The translations under genes and the position numbers were made by a program. Positions 1-8,970 of a stretch of DNA of 62,277 nt are shown piece after piece. Position 1 is the first letter of the stretch. Each line of letters starts with the position of its first letter. Source of the stretch: Stenotrophomonas_A sp036403795 (GTDB lineage: Bacteria; Pseudomonadota; Gammaproteobacteria; Xanthomonadales; Xanthomonadaceae); contig DASWQJ010000270.1 of assembly GCA_036403795.1 (NCBI GenBank), positions 1 to 62,277 of the forward strand, written 5' to 3'. The notes under the pieces are model-generated. The model saw only the letters and a program-made list of their open reading frames with translations, did not search any database and was not told the origin of the DNA.

Positions 1-7
1 GAGCTGG

Positions 8-209
8 CGGGGTGGTGGGTCAGTGGGCCATGGATGGCCCACGTGCGGTGAGTGCGGCCATGGATGGCCGCTCGAACCGCGACCCACCATCCCGGCAGGT
101 CGGGGCCCGCACCGTAAGTACTTAAAACCAACCGCCAAACACAAACCGCGCCCCCAACAAAAAAACCCAACTCGCAAGCCGCGATCCCAAAGCGCCCAGC
201 GAAAGGGAG
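8..209 (+). repeat. Structured dispersed repeat, copy A
   Basis: Positions 8-76 are identical to the reverse complement of 62161-62229, and similarity with a few mismatches continues to about 209. The element holds two perfect hairpins with CCATGGATGG cores: GTGGGCCAT/ATGGCCCAC (23-31 with 34-42) and GCGGCCAT/ATGGCCGC (54-61 with 64-71). An outer stem, TGGTGGGTC (13-21) with GACCCACCA (81-89), encloses both, so the strand could fold as a three-way junction. A G-poor, A/C-rich tail (about 118-190) follows. There is no transposase in it. It resembles a REP/MITE-like dispersed element; function unknown. Short open frames across it are judged spurious. Nothing else is seen between 210 and 289. 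Confidence 0.85.
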
Positions 210-289
210 AAGGCCGACACAAGGGAGAAGACCGACACGAATGGCCGCGGCCAACAACGTCGAGCTCGTTACCCGTCTCGCGGCCCATG

Positions 290-319
290 AAAAAACCCGC
301 CGGGAGCACCGGCGGGTTT
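290..319 (-). terminator. Rho-independent terminator of the TonB-dependent receptor gene
   Basis: Read on the minus strand this is a GC-rich inverted repeat (AACCCGCCGG, short loop, then CCGGCGGGTT) followed by a run of T. It lies 24 bases past the receptor stop codon. It is the clearest intrinsic terminator in the left part of the window. Confidence 0.85.
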
Positions 320-342
320 CAGGCTCACGCATTGGGACTGGC

Positions 343-3300
343 TCAGAACCTCACGCCGACCTCGACCTTGACTTGGCGGGGCACACCGACAATGTCGCCG
401 TCCTCGTTGTAGTAGGCCATCTTCCGGCCATCGGGATCGGTCTGGTAAAGGATGTTGGTGAAGTTGTCGAAATTGAAGACATTGATGATGTCCAGCCGTG
501 CATAGGCCGTCCAGTCGCCGGCGATCTTGAAATCCTTGGTGGCCTGAAGGTCGACCGAGCGATAGCCGAAGATCTTGCCGCCGATCAGGAATTTGCCGTT
601 GCCTTGGGGCCTGAAACCTGCGGGCAGGCACTCCGGTTGGTTCGGGCCGGCGACCAGGCCGCACATGAAGTCATTGCTGGGAATGGGCGTGGCCAAGGTC
701 AGCTTGCCGCCGAAGGTGATACCCCAGAAACCGTCATAGTTGGCCGTGGCGACCAGGCGATGATGCGACGTGGCGTTGGACTTGATCCACGGATAGTCCT
801 CCAGCGTGGCCGCATCGAACGCGTAGTGCTCGTTGATGTCGCGTGTCTGCCGGGCACTGGTCCAGGTGTAGGCCACCGAGGCGCCCCAGCCACTTTCCTT
901 GCTGTAGGGTTTTTGCCCGGACAGCAGCAACTGGGTGCTTTGCGTCTTGATGCCGTTGTTGCCGACGATCAGTGCGCCGAAACCCGGGATCGGGCAGCCC
1001 CACGGCTGGCTGAGGCCCGGGTTGGCGGTGGGATTGCACAACTGCGGGTTGTCCCAGAAATTGCCGTTCGGGTAGCGATTGCCCAAAGTGAAGCCGAAGC
1101 CGTCGTAGCTGAGCACTCGCGTTACGGTGACATCGGTCAGCCAATCGCCGACCTGGTTGCTCATGCCCAGGCTGAACTGGTCGGAATACGGGGCCTTGAG
1201 CTTATTGTTGAGCATGTCCACTTCGGTACCCGAGTTGCTGGTGTCGCCCACCAGCGCCTGCAGGCCAGCCACGCCGCCGGTGAGCAGCGCCGGATCCCAG
1301 GCATAACACGGAGCGGCGCCGCGATAACACGCGCCGGTGGCCGGATCCTGGAAGTTCACCGTCACCTGCGGCAGCGCGGACTTGGTGACTTCCAACTGCA
1401 GGTAATCGAACAGATCGCGATCGTAGGAGCGACCGGCGCCGCCGTGGATGACGTGCATCTCATCGGCGTTGAGGTCGTAGGAGAAGCCCAGCCGTGGCTG
1501 CCATGCATCCTTGAACGCGCTGCGGTTGTTGCCGGTCGAAATGTAGTCGTTGACGTCCAGGCCGCCGGCTGCCAACGACTGCGCGTACGACTGGCCAGGC
1601 GGGCCATTGGGATCCTGCGCGTACAAAGCATCGATGACATTCTGCGGCGTCACGAAGTTCAGGTACGAAGGATTTTCTTCGTAGTCCCAACGCAGGCCCA
1701 GGTTCAACATCAGGTGCTCGTTGACCTGCCAATCGTCCTGGATATACAGGCCGTACTGCTTGGCGTTGGAGGTGACGCTGGGCGCCAGTCCACCCAGGCC
1801 GATGACCGGCTTGGTGAAGAACGCCTTGTACGGCGTGTCGTCCGGAAAGCCCGCCGTGCCCATCGTGTAATAGAACTGCGGATTGATGTCGAGCGCATCG
1901 GCCGCGTACAGGTCGATGTCCTTGTAGCGCGCGCCCATCTTGATGGTGTGGTCGCCGTGCCACTCGAGCGTGTTGAGGGTCAGGTTGTCTTCGATCGACC
2001 AGCCCTTCTGGCCCTTGGTCTGTGCCGACAGCGGTGAGCCGCCGGCCACGCCGATGATCGTGGCTTCGCTGGTGCCGTTGGGATAGGTATAGATGTAGCC
2101 GTTGCCCAGGGTGATGGGCAGCGGGTTGTTGAACGACTCTTCGTGGGTGGCGAGCACTTCGTTGTAGAACCAATCACCACTGTGGTTCCAGCGCAGTGCG
2201 TAGCGACGATCGGTGTTTTCCTTGACGATGCCGTGCGAGCGCGCCGTCGCGCCGCTGAACTCTTCCTGGTTCTCGTCGCGATCCTGGAAGGAAAGCTCGA
2301 AGCGGTCGCGATCGGTCGGCTCCCAATCGATCTTGCCGAAGAAGAGGTCTTCCTCGAAATGCTGGCTCTCGGTACCCAGCTGCGAGGCGACATCACCCGG
2401 CAGGAAGGCGGCACCGGGCACGGCCGCAGCATCGGGTACCACCGTGGTCGGCAGGTCGAATCGCTTGGCCTCATAGGTGATGAAGAAATGCATCGCGTCC
2501 TGGATGATCGGACCGCCCAGCGCGAAGCCGTACTCCTTCTCCTGCGAGGCCACCTTGTCTTCGCCTGGCCGACGCTCGGACGGGGTCATGGCGCGCATGT
2601 CTTCGTCGGTGTAGCGATAGAACGCTTCGCCGTGGAACTCGTTGGTGCCGGACTTGGTCGCTGCGGTCACCGCGGCGCTGGAAATCTGCCCGTATTCGGC
2701 CTTGTAGTTGGACGTAATGACCTTGTACTCGCCGATGGCCAGCTGCGGGAAGGGATTGCCTGCGCTGCCGAATTGGCCGGCCACGCCGCCTTCCTTGACG
2801 TAACTCTTCTGGCCCACGCCGTCGATGTAGACGTTGGTCGAGCTGGTGTTCTGCGCGCCGCCACGCAGTGAGGTGTTGCCCTTGGCGTCGCGGGTAAACA
2901 CCATGCCCGGCACCGCGTCGGCGAACTCCAGGAAGTTGCGCGAGACCTGCGGCGTGGTCTGGATCTGGCGCAGCGACACGGTCTTGCCGACTTCGGAGGT
3001 GCGCACTTCCTGCAGCAGCGTGGGCGCGACCACGTTCACGGTGTCCAGCGTGGTGGCCGATCCGCCCGTGGCAGCGGCCGCTTCACCGCCGGTGGCGATG
3101 TTGAGGGTGGCGGTGGAGGCCACGGTGACCGTGACGGTCTCGGTGCGCCCGCCGGCCTCGACCCGATACGTGCCCGGGGGCAGGCCGACCACCACATAGT
3201 TGCCGTCGGCACCGGTCTTGGCACGGCGCACGGCCCCGGTGGCGACGTTGGTGGCGACCACGTCGGTGTCCTTGGTGGGGCCGGACTGAGAGCTCACCTG

Positions 3301-3426
3301 GCCACGGAGGTTGGCGTTGGCCGATTGGGCAAAGACTTGGGGCGCGGCCCCAAACAGACCGGTGGCCAAGGCGCAGCAAAGCAGGCTGCGGGCGGGGAAG
3401 CAGGTTTTGGAGCGGATGGTTTTCAC
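343..3426 (-). CDS. Oar-like TonB-dependent outer-membrane receptor
   Basis: A predicted 1027-residue outer-membrane beta-barrel that would import a ligand using TonB energy. After a signal peptide (about 1-33, ending QVFA) comes a carboxypeptidase-regulatory-like beta-sandwich (about 35-115, with NYVVVGLPPGTYRVEAGG), then a plug (about 150-265, with YIDGVG), then a long barrel ending in phenylalanine (VEVGVRF), as outer-membrane proteins do. This is the Oar architecture, common and multi-copy in Xanthomonadaceae. I chose GTG at 3426 over an upstream ATG at 3483 because GGGAGGGG lies 8 bases before it and the signal peptide then starts properly. The ligand is not evident; LacI-type operator sequences upstream hint at a carbohydrate. 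It stands alone with its own terminator. Confidence 0.9.
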   Translation of the reverse strand: MKTIRSKTCFPARSLLCCALATGLFGAAPQVFAQSANANLRGQVSSQSGPTKDTDVVATNVATGAVRRAKTGADGNYVVVGLPPGTYRVEAGGRTETVTVTVASTATLNIATGGEAAAATGGSATTLDTVNVVAPTLLQEVRTSEVGKTVSLRQIQTTPQVSRNFLEFADAVPGMVFTRDAKGNTSLRGGAQNTSSTNVYIDGVGQKSYVKEGGVAGQFGSAGNPFPQLAIGEYKVITSNYKAEYGQISSAAVTAATKSGTNEFHGEAFYRYTDEDMRAMTPSERRPGEDKVASQEKEYGFALGGPIIQDAMHFFITYEAKRFDLPTTVVPDAAAVPGAAFLPGDVASQLGTESQHFEEDLFFGKIDWEPTDRDRFELSFQDRDENQEEFSGATARSHGIVKENTDRRYALRWNHSGDWFYNEVLATHEESFNNPLPITLGNGYIYTYPNGTSEATIIGVAGGSPLSAQTKGQKGWSIEDNLTLNTLEWHGDHTIKMGARYKDIDLYAADALDINPQFYYTMGTAGFPDDTPYKAFFTKPVIGLGGLAPSVTSNAKQYGLYIQDDWQVNEHLMLNLGLRWDYEENPSYLNFVTPQNVIDALYAQDPNGPPGQSYAQSLAAGGLDVNDYISTGNNRSAFKDAWQPRLGFSYDLNADEMHVIHGGAGRSYDRDLFDYLQLEVTKSALPQVTVNFQDPATGACYRGAAPCYAWDPALLTGGVAGLQALVGDTSNSGTEVDMLNNKLKAPYSDQFSLGMSNQVGDWLTDVTVTRVLSYDGFGFTLGNRYPNGNFWDNPQLCNPTANPGLSQPWGCPIPGFGALIVGNNGIKTQSTQLLLSGQKPYSKESGWGASVAYTWTSARQTRDINEHYAFDAATLEDYPWIKSNATSHHRLVATANYDGFWGITFGGKLTLATPIPSNDFMCGLVAGPNQPECLPAGFRPQGNGKFLIGGKIFGYRSVDLQATKDFKIAGDWTAYARLDIINVFNFDNFTNILYQTDPDGRKMAYYNEDGDIVGVPRQVKVEVGVRF

Positions 3427-3971
3427 GTAGGACCCCTCCCGGGTGGGGGAAAGTTTTTGGAATGTCGGCGTGAACGGATACAACGTTGGATGTGAACGTT
3501 TTGCGGAGCGTCACGATTTGGCGGAGCCAACGTCAACGTTTGTGGGCGTGGCGGCGGGGGAAATGAAGACGCCCGCTGCATGGGGTTCGAATGATCCAAT
3601 GCGACCCTGGCGCAGCCCGCAGGGTCGCAGCTCAAGCGCGGAATGGGCGACGTCATGTCCCGCCATGTCCTGCGTGGGTCGCCTTCCTGGCTTGGGTGCA
3701 GCCGGTGTCGGGTCCTCGTGCCACTGGGGCGGGGGGTCAATGGGGCGGACCGTAGCAGGGTATGCAAACGTTTACATGATGCGTCGCAATATCCTGCGGC
3801 CTGCTTTCTGGCACGATCAGGGGCGTCCGGACCGGGCTGCCTTAGCAGCAGAAGGACAATCCCGGACAGGCTTCGGACATCCGCGGGACCCGGCACACCG
3901 TGGGGCCCGGCGTCTTGCCGCTGGATGTGAAGGGCCTGCAAGATGCGCAATCGATCCGGGGAGTCGACCTA
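3427..3971. promoter_or_regulatory. 545-base intergenic region between divergent genes; AACGTT-rich leader
   Basis: No gene is supported here. The part next to the receptor gene carries AACGTT three times (3482-3487, 3495-3500, 3535-3540), the middle one as TGTGAACGTTTTGC. AACGTT is the core of many LacI-family operators. A near-perfect 14-base operator-like palindrome lies further out at 3763-3776 (separate entry). The right end must hold the promoter of the lipoprotein-plsB pair; I cannot assign its boxes. Open frames crossing the region have no recognisable content. Confidence 0.55.
3763..3776. promoter_or_regulatory. LacI-family operator-like palindrome
   Basis: TGCAAACGTTTACA is a 14-base palindrome with a single mismatched pair, centred on the CG typical of LacI/GalR-family operators (form TGnAAnCGnTTnCA). 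It lies 337 bases upstream of the receptor start. No LacI-family gene is in the window, so the regulator would act in trans. Site recognition is by eye. Confidence 0.55.
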
Positions 3972-4949
3972 ATGCCGCGAACGCTCCTGGCGTCCAGATT
4001 GCCGCCGTCCTGTTTCCTGCTCATGGTGGGTTTGCTGTGGATGGGTGGCTGTCGCCGTGAACCACCCGAACTGCCGGGGGCCGCGGCCGAGCCTGCAACG
4101 ACGGTCCGGCAGCTGGTCAATCACCTGCAGGCCAACGACCTGGTCGGATTTGCCAAGGCGTCGGTCACCGCGCAGCAATACGCCGAGCTCGAAAGTGCCT
4201 GGCGGCAGGGCCGCAGCCGCTGGCCATTGACCACGCTGCCGCTGGGCGGGGAACTGCCGCGCCTGTTGCAGGCGCTGTCCGAGCCCGGTGCCGAGCAGCG
4301 CCTCCAGCGCGCCTTCGATACGCAGATCGCCGGGCAAGGGACCGGCATCAAGCAGGCGGCACATTCCTTGGGCCTGTTCGGCGTGCAGTACCTGCGCAAC
4401 CAGGGCGACTACACCCCCGAGCAGCGCACCCACTACGTGAAACTGGTGACCGCGCTGAGCGACTGGATCGGCAATGCGCCGCTGGCGGATCGGCCCCACG
4501 CCCAGGCGGCGATTCCGCGACTGGTGGCGGCCGCGCGTCGTACGGGCCTGCGCAACGATGCCGACCTTCAAGCGGCCGGAATGGAGGAAAGCCTGCGTCG
4601 CCTGGGGCCCTTCGTGCAGGAGCTCAAGGCGGTGCTGGAGACCTATGGCCTGGCACTGGATACCAGTCTGGCCGAGACCCGCGTCGGCCTGGTCAGCCAG
4701 CAGGGCGATCGGGCGAAGGTCCACATCCAATACCCGCTGGCAGCCGAACAGATCGACACCAGCGCCGACCTCGTGCGGGTGCAGGGCCATTGGTACCTGG
4801 CCAGCGTCCAGCGGGAGGTCACCGCGCTGCTGCAGTCTTCGGCCGAGGTGGACGCGGCTTCTGCGGCGGCCGCTGCCACCCCCGTGCCCGGCGAATCGAC
4901 GCAGGTTCCGGGTGGGCAGGCGGGTCTACCGCAGCCGCCTAAGCCATAA
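3972..4949 (+). CDS. Predicted lipoprotein of unknown function, upstream of plsB
   Basis: A 325-residue protein with a lipoprotein signal: a hydrophobic stretch ending LLWMGGC, lipidated cysteine at residue 27. The rest is predicted helical, with a short Pro/Ala/Gln tail (about 290-325). I recognise no enzymatic motif. ATG 3972 is preceded by GGGGAG at 8 bases, better than the upstream in-frame start at 3900. Its TAA stop shares one base with the plsB ATG (4949), so the two are probably translated together. That places it with phospholipid synthesis by context only. It may be a family limited to Xanthomonadaceae. Confidence 0.75.
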   Translation: MPRTLLASRLPPSCFLLMVGLLWMGGCRREPPELPGAAAEPATTVRQLVNHLQANDLVGFAKASVTAQQYAELESAWRQGRSRWPLTTLPLGGELPRLLQALSEPGAEQRLQRAFDTQIAGQGTGIKQAAHSLGLFGVQYLRNQGDYTPEQRTHYVKLVTALSDWIGNAPLADRPHAQAAIPRLVAAARRTGLRNDADLQAAGMEESLRRLGPFVQELKAVLETYGLALDTSLAETRVGLVSQQGDRAKVHIQYPLAAEQIDTSADLVRVQGHWYLASVQREVTALLQSSAEVDAASAAAAATPVPGESTQVPGGQAGLPQPPKP

Positions 4950-7600
4950 TGTCGGCGATGCCTGAACAGAACAACCTGCCTTTTCCCGACGGCCAGCCTC
5001 CCGAGCCCGGCCGCCCTGTCCCTCCCCCGGCGCCCCTCCCGGGGGATCCCGCGGGCGTGCCTTCGAGCCGCGTGCCGATGGCCGGCCCTGGGCCGCGACC
5101 GGAGCGACGCCCCTGGTGGGCCCGCCTGCTCGGCCGCCTGGCCGACCCGTGGCTCGGGCTGACGATCGAGCCCGAGCAGCCGGGCCAATACAACGACGGC
5201 CGGCCGGTGGTGTACGTGCTGGAGGACTACGGCCTGTCCAATGCGTTGATCCTGGACAAGGCCTGTCGTGAGGCGGGGTTGCCCTCTCCGTTGGTGCCTT
5301 TGCCGGGCGACCCCTTGCAACGCAAGCGGGCCTATCTGGCGCTGTCGCGACGCAGCAGCAGCAATTCGCTGATCCCCGAACAGCGCGGCGGCAAGACCCA
5401 TTCCGATTCTCTGGCCAAGTTGCTCCAGGCCCACCGCGTGCGGGCGGACCTGGACGTCCACCTGGTGCCGGTGTCGATCTTCGTGGGACGCGCGCCAGAC
5501 CGCCAAAGCGGCTGGTTTGCGGTTCTGTTCTCGGAAAACTGGGCGCTGGTCGGGCGTTTCCGCCGGTTGTTGTCGGTGCTGCTCAACGGCCGCACGACCA
5601 TCGTCCGGTTCGCTCCGCCGATCTCGCTGCGCCAGACCATCGACGAAGGGTTGCCGCCCGAACGCACGCTGCGAAAGTTGCAGCGCGTGCTGCGCACCCA
5701 CTTCCGCCGCATCCGCGAAGCCATCATCGGCCCCGACCTGTCGACCCGCCGCTTGCTGGTGGACCAGGTGCTGGCCGCCGAATCGGTCCGCGAGGCGATT
5801 GCCTCGCAGGCCAAGCGTGACAACAGCAAGCCCGTGGATGCCTGGCGCAAGGCCCATGCCTATGCCTGGGAAGTCGCAGCGGACTACTCCAGCCCGGTGG
5901 TGCGTTCGGCCAGCTTCCTGCTGGCCCATGTCTGGAATCGCATCTTCGCCGGCGTGCTGGTCCACCACCTGGACAAGGTCAAGCAGGCCGCCCCCGGGCA
6001 CGAGGTGGTGTATGTGCCCAGCCACCGCAGCCACATGGACTACCTGTTGCTGTCCTACCTGCTGTATGAGCGCGGCATCGTGCCGCCGCACATCGTGGCG
6101 GGCATCAACCTCAATCTGCCCGTGGTCGGCACGCTGCTGCGCAAGGGCGGTGCTTTCTTCATCCGTCGTTCGATCCGGGGCAATGCGCTGTATTCGGCGG
6201 TGCTGAGCGAGTACGTCGCCCAGCTCGTCGGCGGCGGCTACTCGATCGAATACTTCGTCGAGGGCGGTCGCTCGCGCACGGGCCGGTTGCTGCAGCCCAA
6301 GGGCGGCATGATCGTGATGACCCTGCGGGCGTTCCTGCGCCAGCCGCGCAAGCCGGTGCTGTTCCAGCCGGTCTACATCGGCTACGAGAAGCTGATGGAG
6401 GGCAACAGCTACCTGGACGAGCTCAGCGGCCGGCCCAAGGACAAGGAGTCGATCTGGGCGCTGCTGTGGGGTATTCCCAAGGTGCTCAAGCAGAACTACG
6501 GCCAGGTGGTGGTGAACTTCGGCGAGCCCATCGCGCTCAACGATGTGCTGGCGCGCGTGGCCCCGGACTGGAATGGCGAACCGGTGCCCGAGGACGAGAA
6601 GCCGGCATGGCTTTCGCACGCCGTCGACAGCCTTGCCGAACAGATCCAGGTGCGCGTCAACGCCGCGGCCGACGTCAACCCGATCAACCTGCTGGCGCTG
6701 GCGCTGCTGTCCACGCCCAAGCACGCCATGGGCGAAGCGGACCTGATCGCACAGATCGAGCTGTGCAAGAAACTGTTGGCCGAGATGCCTTATTCGGACC
6801 GGGTCACGGTGACGCCGCATTCGCCTGACCGCATCATCGCCCACGCCGAAGAGATCAACGTGCTCACCCGCACGCCGCATCCGCTGGGCGATGTGCTCAG
6901 CGTCAGCGGCGACACGGCGGTGTTGCTGAGCTACTTCCGCAACAACGTGATCCACCTGTTCACCGCGTCGTCCTGGGTGGCTTGCTGCTTCCAGAACAAC
7001 CGCCGCATGAGTCGCGCCGGCCTGGTCCGGCTGGGACGCACCGTCTATCCGTTCCTGCAGGCCGAATTGTTCCTGCCGTGGACCGAGGATCAGTTCGCCG
7101 CGCGCATCGAGCAGACGATCGATGTGTTCGTGCGCGAAGGCCTTTTGCAGAACATCAATGACGACGACGGCGGCATCCTGGCCCGCAACACGGGACAGAC
7201 CGATGAAGTGTTCCGGCTGCGGGCGATCGGCCATTCGTTGCAGCAGGCATTCGAGCGCTATTACATCGCTATCTCGGTGCTGGTGAAGAACGGGCCGGGC
7301 ACGTTGGGTGCGGCCGAACTGGAGAGCCTGTGCCAGCAGGCCGCACAGCGTTTGAGCCTGCTCTACGCACCGGCAGCGCCGGAGTTCTTCGACAAGGCCC
7401 TGTTCCGCGGTTTCATCCAGAAGCTGCGCGAGTTGCGCCTGGTATGGCCGGACGAAAGCAACAAGCTGCTGTTCGATGCGCGCCTGGATGCGTGGGCAAA
7501 GGATGCCAAGTTCATCCTGGGCCGCGAACTGCGCCACACGATCGAGCGGGTCAGCCCCGCGGCGGCACGCCCGGTCGAGGAAAGCGCGCCCCAGGACTGA
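4949..7600 (+). CDS. plsB: Glycerol-3-phosphate 1-O-acyltransferase
   Basis: An 883-residue inner-membrane acyltransferase making 1-acyl-glycerol-3-phosphate from acyl-ACP/acyl-CoA, the first step of phospholipid synthesis. The acyltransferase HX4D motif is HRSHMD (His359, Asp364), followed in family order by GGAFFIRRS, FVEGGRSRTGR and PVYIGYE. Length is a little above the roughly 807 residues of the E. coli enzyme, owing partly to a Pro-rich N-terminal extension (about 10-50). A second in-frame ATG three codons in is possible. The gene overlaps the lipoprotein stop by one base. Confidence 0.96.
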   Translation: MSAMPEQNNLPFPDGQPPEPGRPVPPPAPLPGDPAGVPSSRVPMAGPGPRPERRPWWARLLGRLADPWLGLTIEPEQPGQYNDGRPVVYVLEDYGLSNALILDKACREAGLPSPLVPLPGDPLQRKRAYLALSRRSSSNSLIPEQRGGKTHSDSLAKLLQAHRVRADLDVHLVPVSIFVGRAPDRQSGWFAVLFSENWALVGRFRRLLSVLLNGRTTIVRFAPPISLRQTIDEGLPPERTLRKLQRVLRTHFRRIREAIIGPDLSTRRLLVDQVLAAESVREAIASQAKRDNSKPVDAWRKAHAYAWEVAADYSSPVVRSASFLLAHVWNRIFAGVLVHHLDKVKQAAPGHEVVYVPSHRSHMDYLLLSYLLYERGIVPPHIVAGINLNLPVVGTLLRKGGAFFIRRSIRGNALYSAVLSEYVAQLVGGGYSIEYFVEGGRSRTGRLLQPKGGMIVMTLRAFLRQPRKPVLFQPVYIGYEKLMEGNSYLDELSGRPKDKESIWALLWGIPKVLKQNYGQVVVNFGEPIALNDVLARVAPDWNGEPVPEDEKPAWLSHAVDSLAEQIQVRVNAAADVNPINLLALALLSTPKHAMGEADLIAQIELCKKLLAEMPYSDRVTVTPHSPDRIIAHAEEINVLTRTPHPLGDVLSVSGDTAVLLSYFRNNVIHLFTASSWVACCFQNNRRMSRAGLVRLGRTVYPFLQAELFLPWTEDQFAARIEQTIDVFVREGLLQNINDDDGGILARNTGQTDEVFRLRAIGHSLQQAFERYYIAISVLVKNGPGTLGAAELESLCQQAAQRLSLLYAPAAPEFFDKALFRGFIQKLRELRLVWPDESNKLLFDARLDAWAKDAKFILGRELRHTIERVSPAAARPVEESAPQD

Positions 7601-7610
7601 CGCGCGTGCC

Positions 7611-7636
7611 GGTCACCGGGGGGTGGATCGGTGACC
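7611..7636. terminator. Hairpin between plsB and the convergent DUF465 gene
   Basis: GGTCACCG and CGGTGACC form an 8-base-pair stem with a 10-base loop just after the plsB stop. There is no T-run, so termination would be weak or factor-assisted. Confidence 0.4.
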
Positions 7637-7708
7637 AGGGTGCTCGCGCGCAGGTTGCTACGGCTGAGTCATCGCGGCCGCGTCGGCGACACCGCTGCGC
7701 GCGGTGGC

Positions 7709-7915
7709 TCAGGCCGGCTCGTCCGGAATCAAGGCGCTCTCCAGCCGCGCAATGGAGTCCTTGAGCAGCAGCTTGCGTTTCTTCAGTCGCTTGATGGCCA
7801 GTTCGTCGGCCTGCAGGTCGACGACGCGACGAGTGATCTCATCGTCGAGCTTGCGATGCTCGTGCCGAAGCAGAGCCAGGCGGTCGGCGAGATTGGCGGG
7901 ATCGATGGGTTGCAT
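7709..7915 (-). CDS. DUF465 (YdcH-like) small coiled-coil protein
   Basis: A 68-residue charged, helical protein with the DUF465 pattern: an N-terminal LALLRHEHRKLDDEI segment, then a basic IKRLKKRKLLLKDSIARLE helix. It begins with ATG at 7915 and is transcribed towards plsB. Members are widespread in proteobacteria, predicted cytoplasmic, with no assigned activity. The heptad-like leucines suggest a coiled coil. It stands alone, divergent from ttcA. Confidence 0.85.
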   Translation of the reverse strand: MQPIDPANLADRLALLRHEHRKLDDEITRRVVDLQADELAIKRLKKRKLLLKDSIARLESALIPDEPA

Positions 7916-7995
7916 CGTGGCCGAGCTTACACCGCGGCGCGTCGGCCGGGCGCTGCCGGTGGGCGACGCGGGGAAGGCCCCGACGACCGTTTAGA

Positions 7996-8919
7996 ATGGG
8001 GTCGATGAGCGCCGTCCTATCCCTGCCAGATCCCGCCCCGGTCCGACGCGACGCGCATCGGGTCGGGCGCGAGCATGGAAAGTTGACCAAGCGCCTGCGC
8101 CGGCAGGTGGGGCAGGCCATCGCCGACTACGCGATGATCGAGCCCGGCGACAAGGTGATGGTGTGCCTGTCCGGCGGCAAGGACAGCTACACGTTGCTGG
8201 ACATCCTGCTGCAGTTGCAGCGCAAAGCGCCGGTGCCCTTCGAACTGGTCGCGGTCAACCTGGACCAGAAGCAGCCGGGCTTTCCCGAGCACGTGCTGCC
8301 CGGTCACCTGCGCGCGCTGGGGGTTGCCTACCATGTGATCGAGCAGGACACCTACTCGGTGGTCACTCGTGTCATTCCCGAGGGCAAGACCCTGTGCTCC
8401 CTGTGCTCGCGCATGCGGCGCGGGGCGCTATATGCCCATGCCGAAGCCCAAGGGTTCACCAAGATCGCGCTGGGCCACCATCGCGACGACATGGTGGCCA
8501 CCTTCTTCATGAACCTGTTTCACCATGCCAAGCTGTCCGGCATGCCGCCGAAGTTGCGCAGCGATGATGGCAAGCACGTGCTCATCCGGCCGCTGGCCTA
8601 TGTCGCCGAGCAGGACATCATCGACTATGCACAGGTGCGGCAGTTTCCGATCATTCCGTGCAACCTGTGCGGCAGCCAGGAAAACCTGCAACGCAAGCAG
8701 GTCGGCCTGATGCTCAAGCAGTGGGAAAAAGACACCCCGGGACGCGTGGACCAGATCGCCCGCGCACTGGCCAATGTCGAACCCTCGCAGCTGGCCGACC
8801 GCAATCTGTTCGATTTCCTGATGCCATCCACTGGCGGCGCCCCTCTTCTGCCGGATGCGCAGGCCTGGTTAGTCGACGATTCGACCGCCGCACTACCGGC
8901 GCTGCCGCGCCTGTTCTAG
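7996..8919 (+). CDS. ttcA: tRNA 2-thiocytidine(32) synthetase
   Basis: A 307-residue ATP-dependent enzyme that puts sulfur on C32 of certain tRNAs using a [4Fe-4S] cluster. The PP-loop ATP site SGGKDS is at residues 59-64, and the cluster/active-site cysteine pairs are CSLC (about 134-137) and CNLC (about 222-225). The GHHRDD motif between them is also conserved. A second in-frame ATG at 8005 could be the true start. TAGAAT just upstream resembles a -10 box. The C-terminal tail is long but not unusual for the family in this group. Confidence 0.95.
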   Translation: MGSMSAVLSLPDPAPVRRDAHRVGREHGKLTKRLRRQVGQAIADYAMIEPGDKVMVCLSGGKDSYTLLDILLQLQRKAPVPFELVAVNLDQKQPGFPEHVLPGHLRALGVAYHVIEQDTYSVVTRVIPEGKTLCSLCSRMRRGALYAHAEAQGFTKIALGHHRDDMVATFFMNLFHHAKLSGMPPKLRSDDGKHVLIRPLAYVAEQDIIDYAQVRQFPIIPCNLCGSQENLQRKQVGLMLKQWEKDTPGRVDQIARALANVEPSQLADRNLFDFLMPSTGGAPLLPDAQAWLVDDSTAALPALPRLF

Positions 8920-8970
8920 CCTTCGCATCCGCTTGTTCCGCTCACGCCCCCTTCCACTACCGGTTTCCCG

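Noticed and set aside
241..2037. Long plus-strand frame (598 codons) opposite the TonB receptor
   Set aside because: Antisense shadow of a well-supported receptor in GC-rich DNA; no domain pattern and no ribosome-binding site.
3580..3600. GGTTCGAAT resembling a tRNA T-loop
   Set aside because: No acceptor stem or anticodon arm fits around it.
4643..7537. 964-codon minus-strand frame across plsB
   Set aside because: His/Gln/Arg-rich composition typical of the antisense of a high-GC gene; plsB on the plus strand has all motifs.
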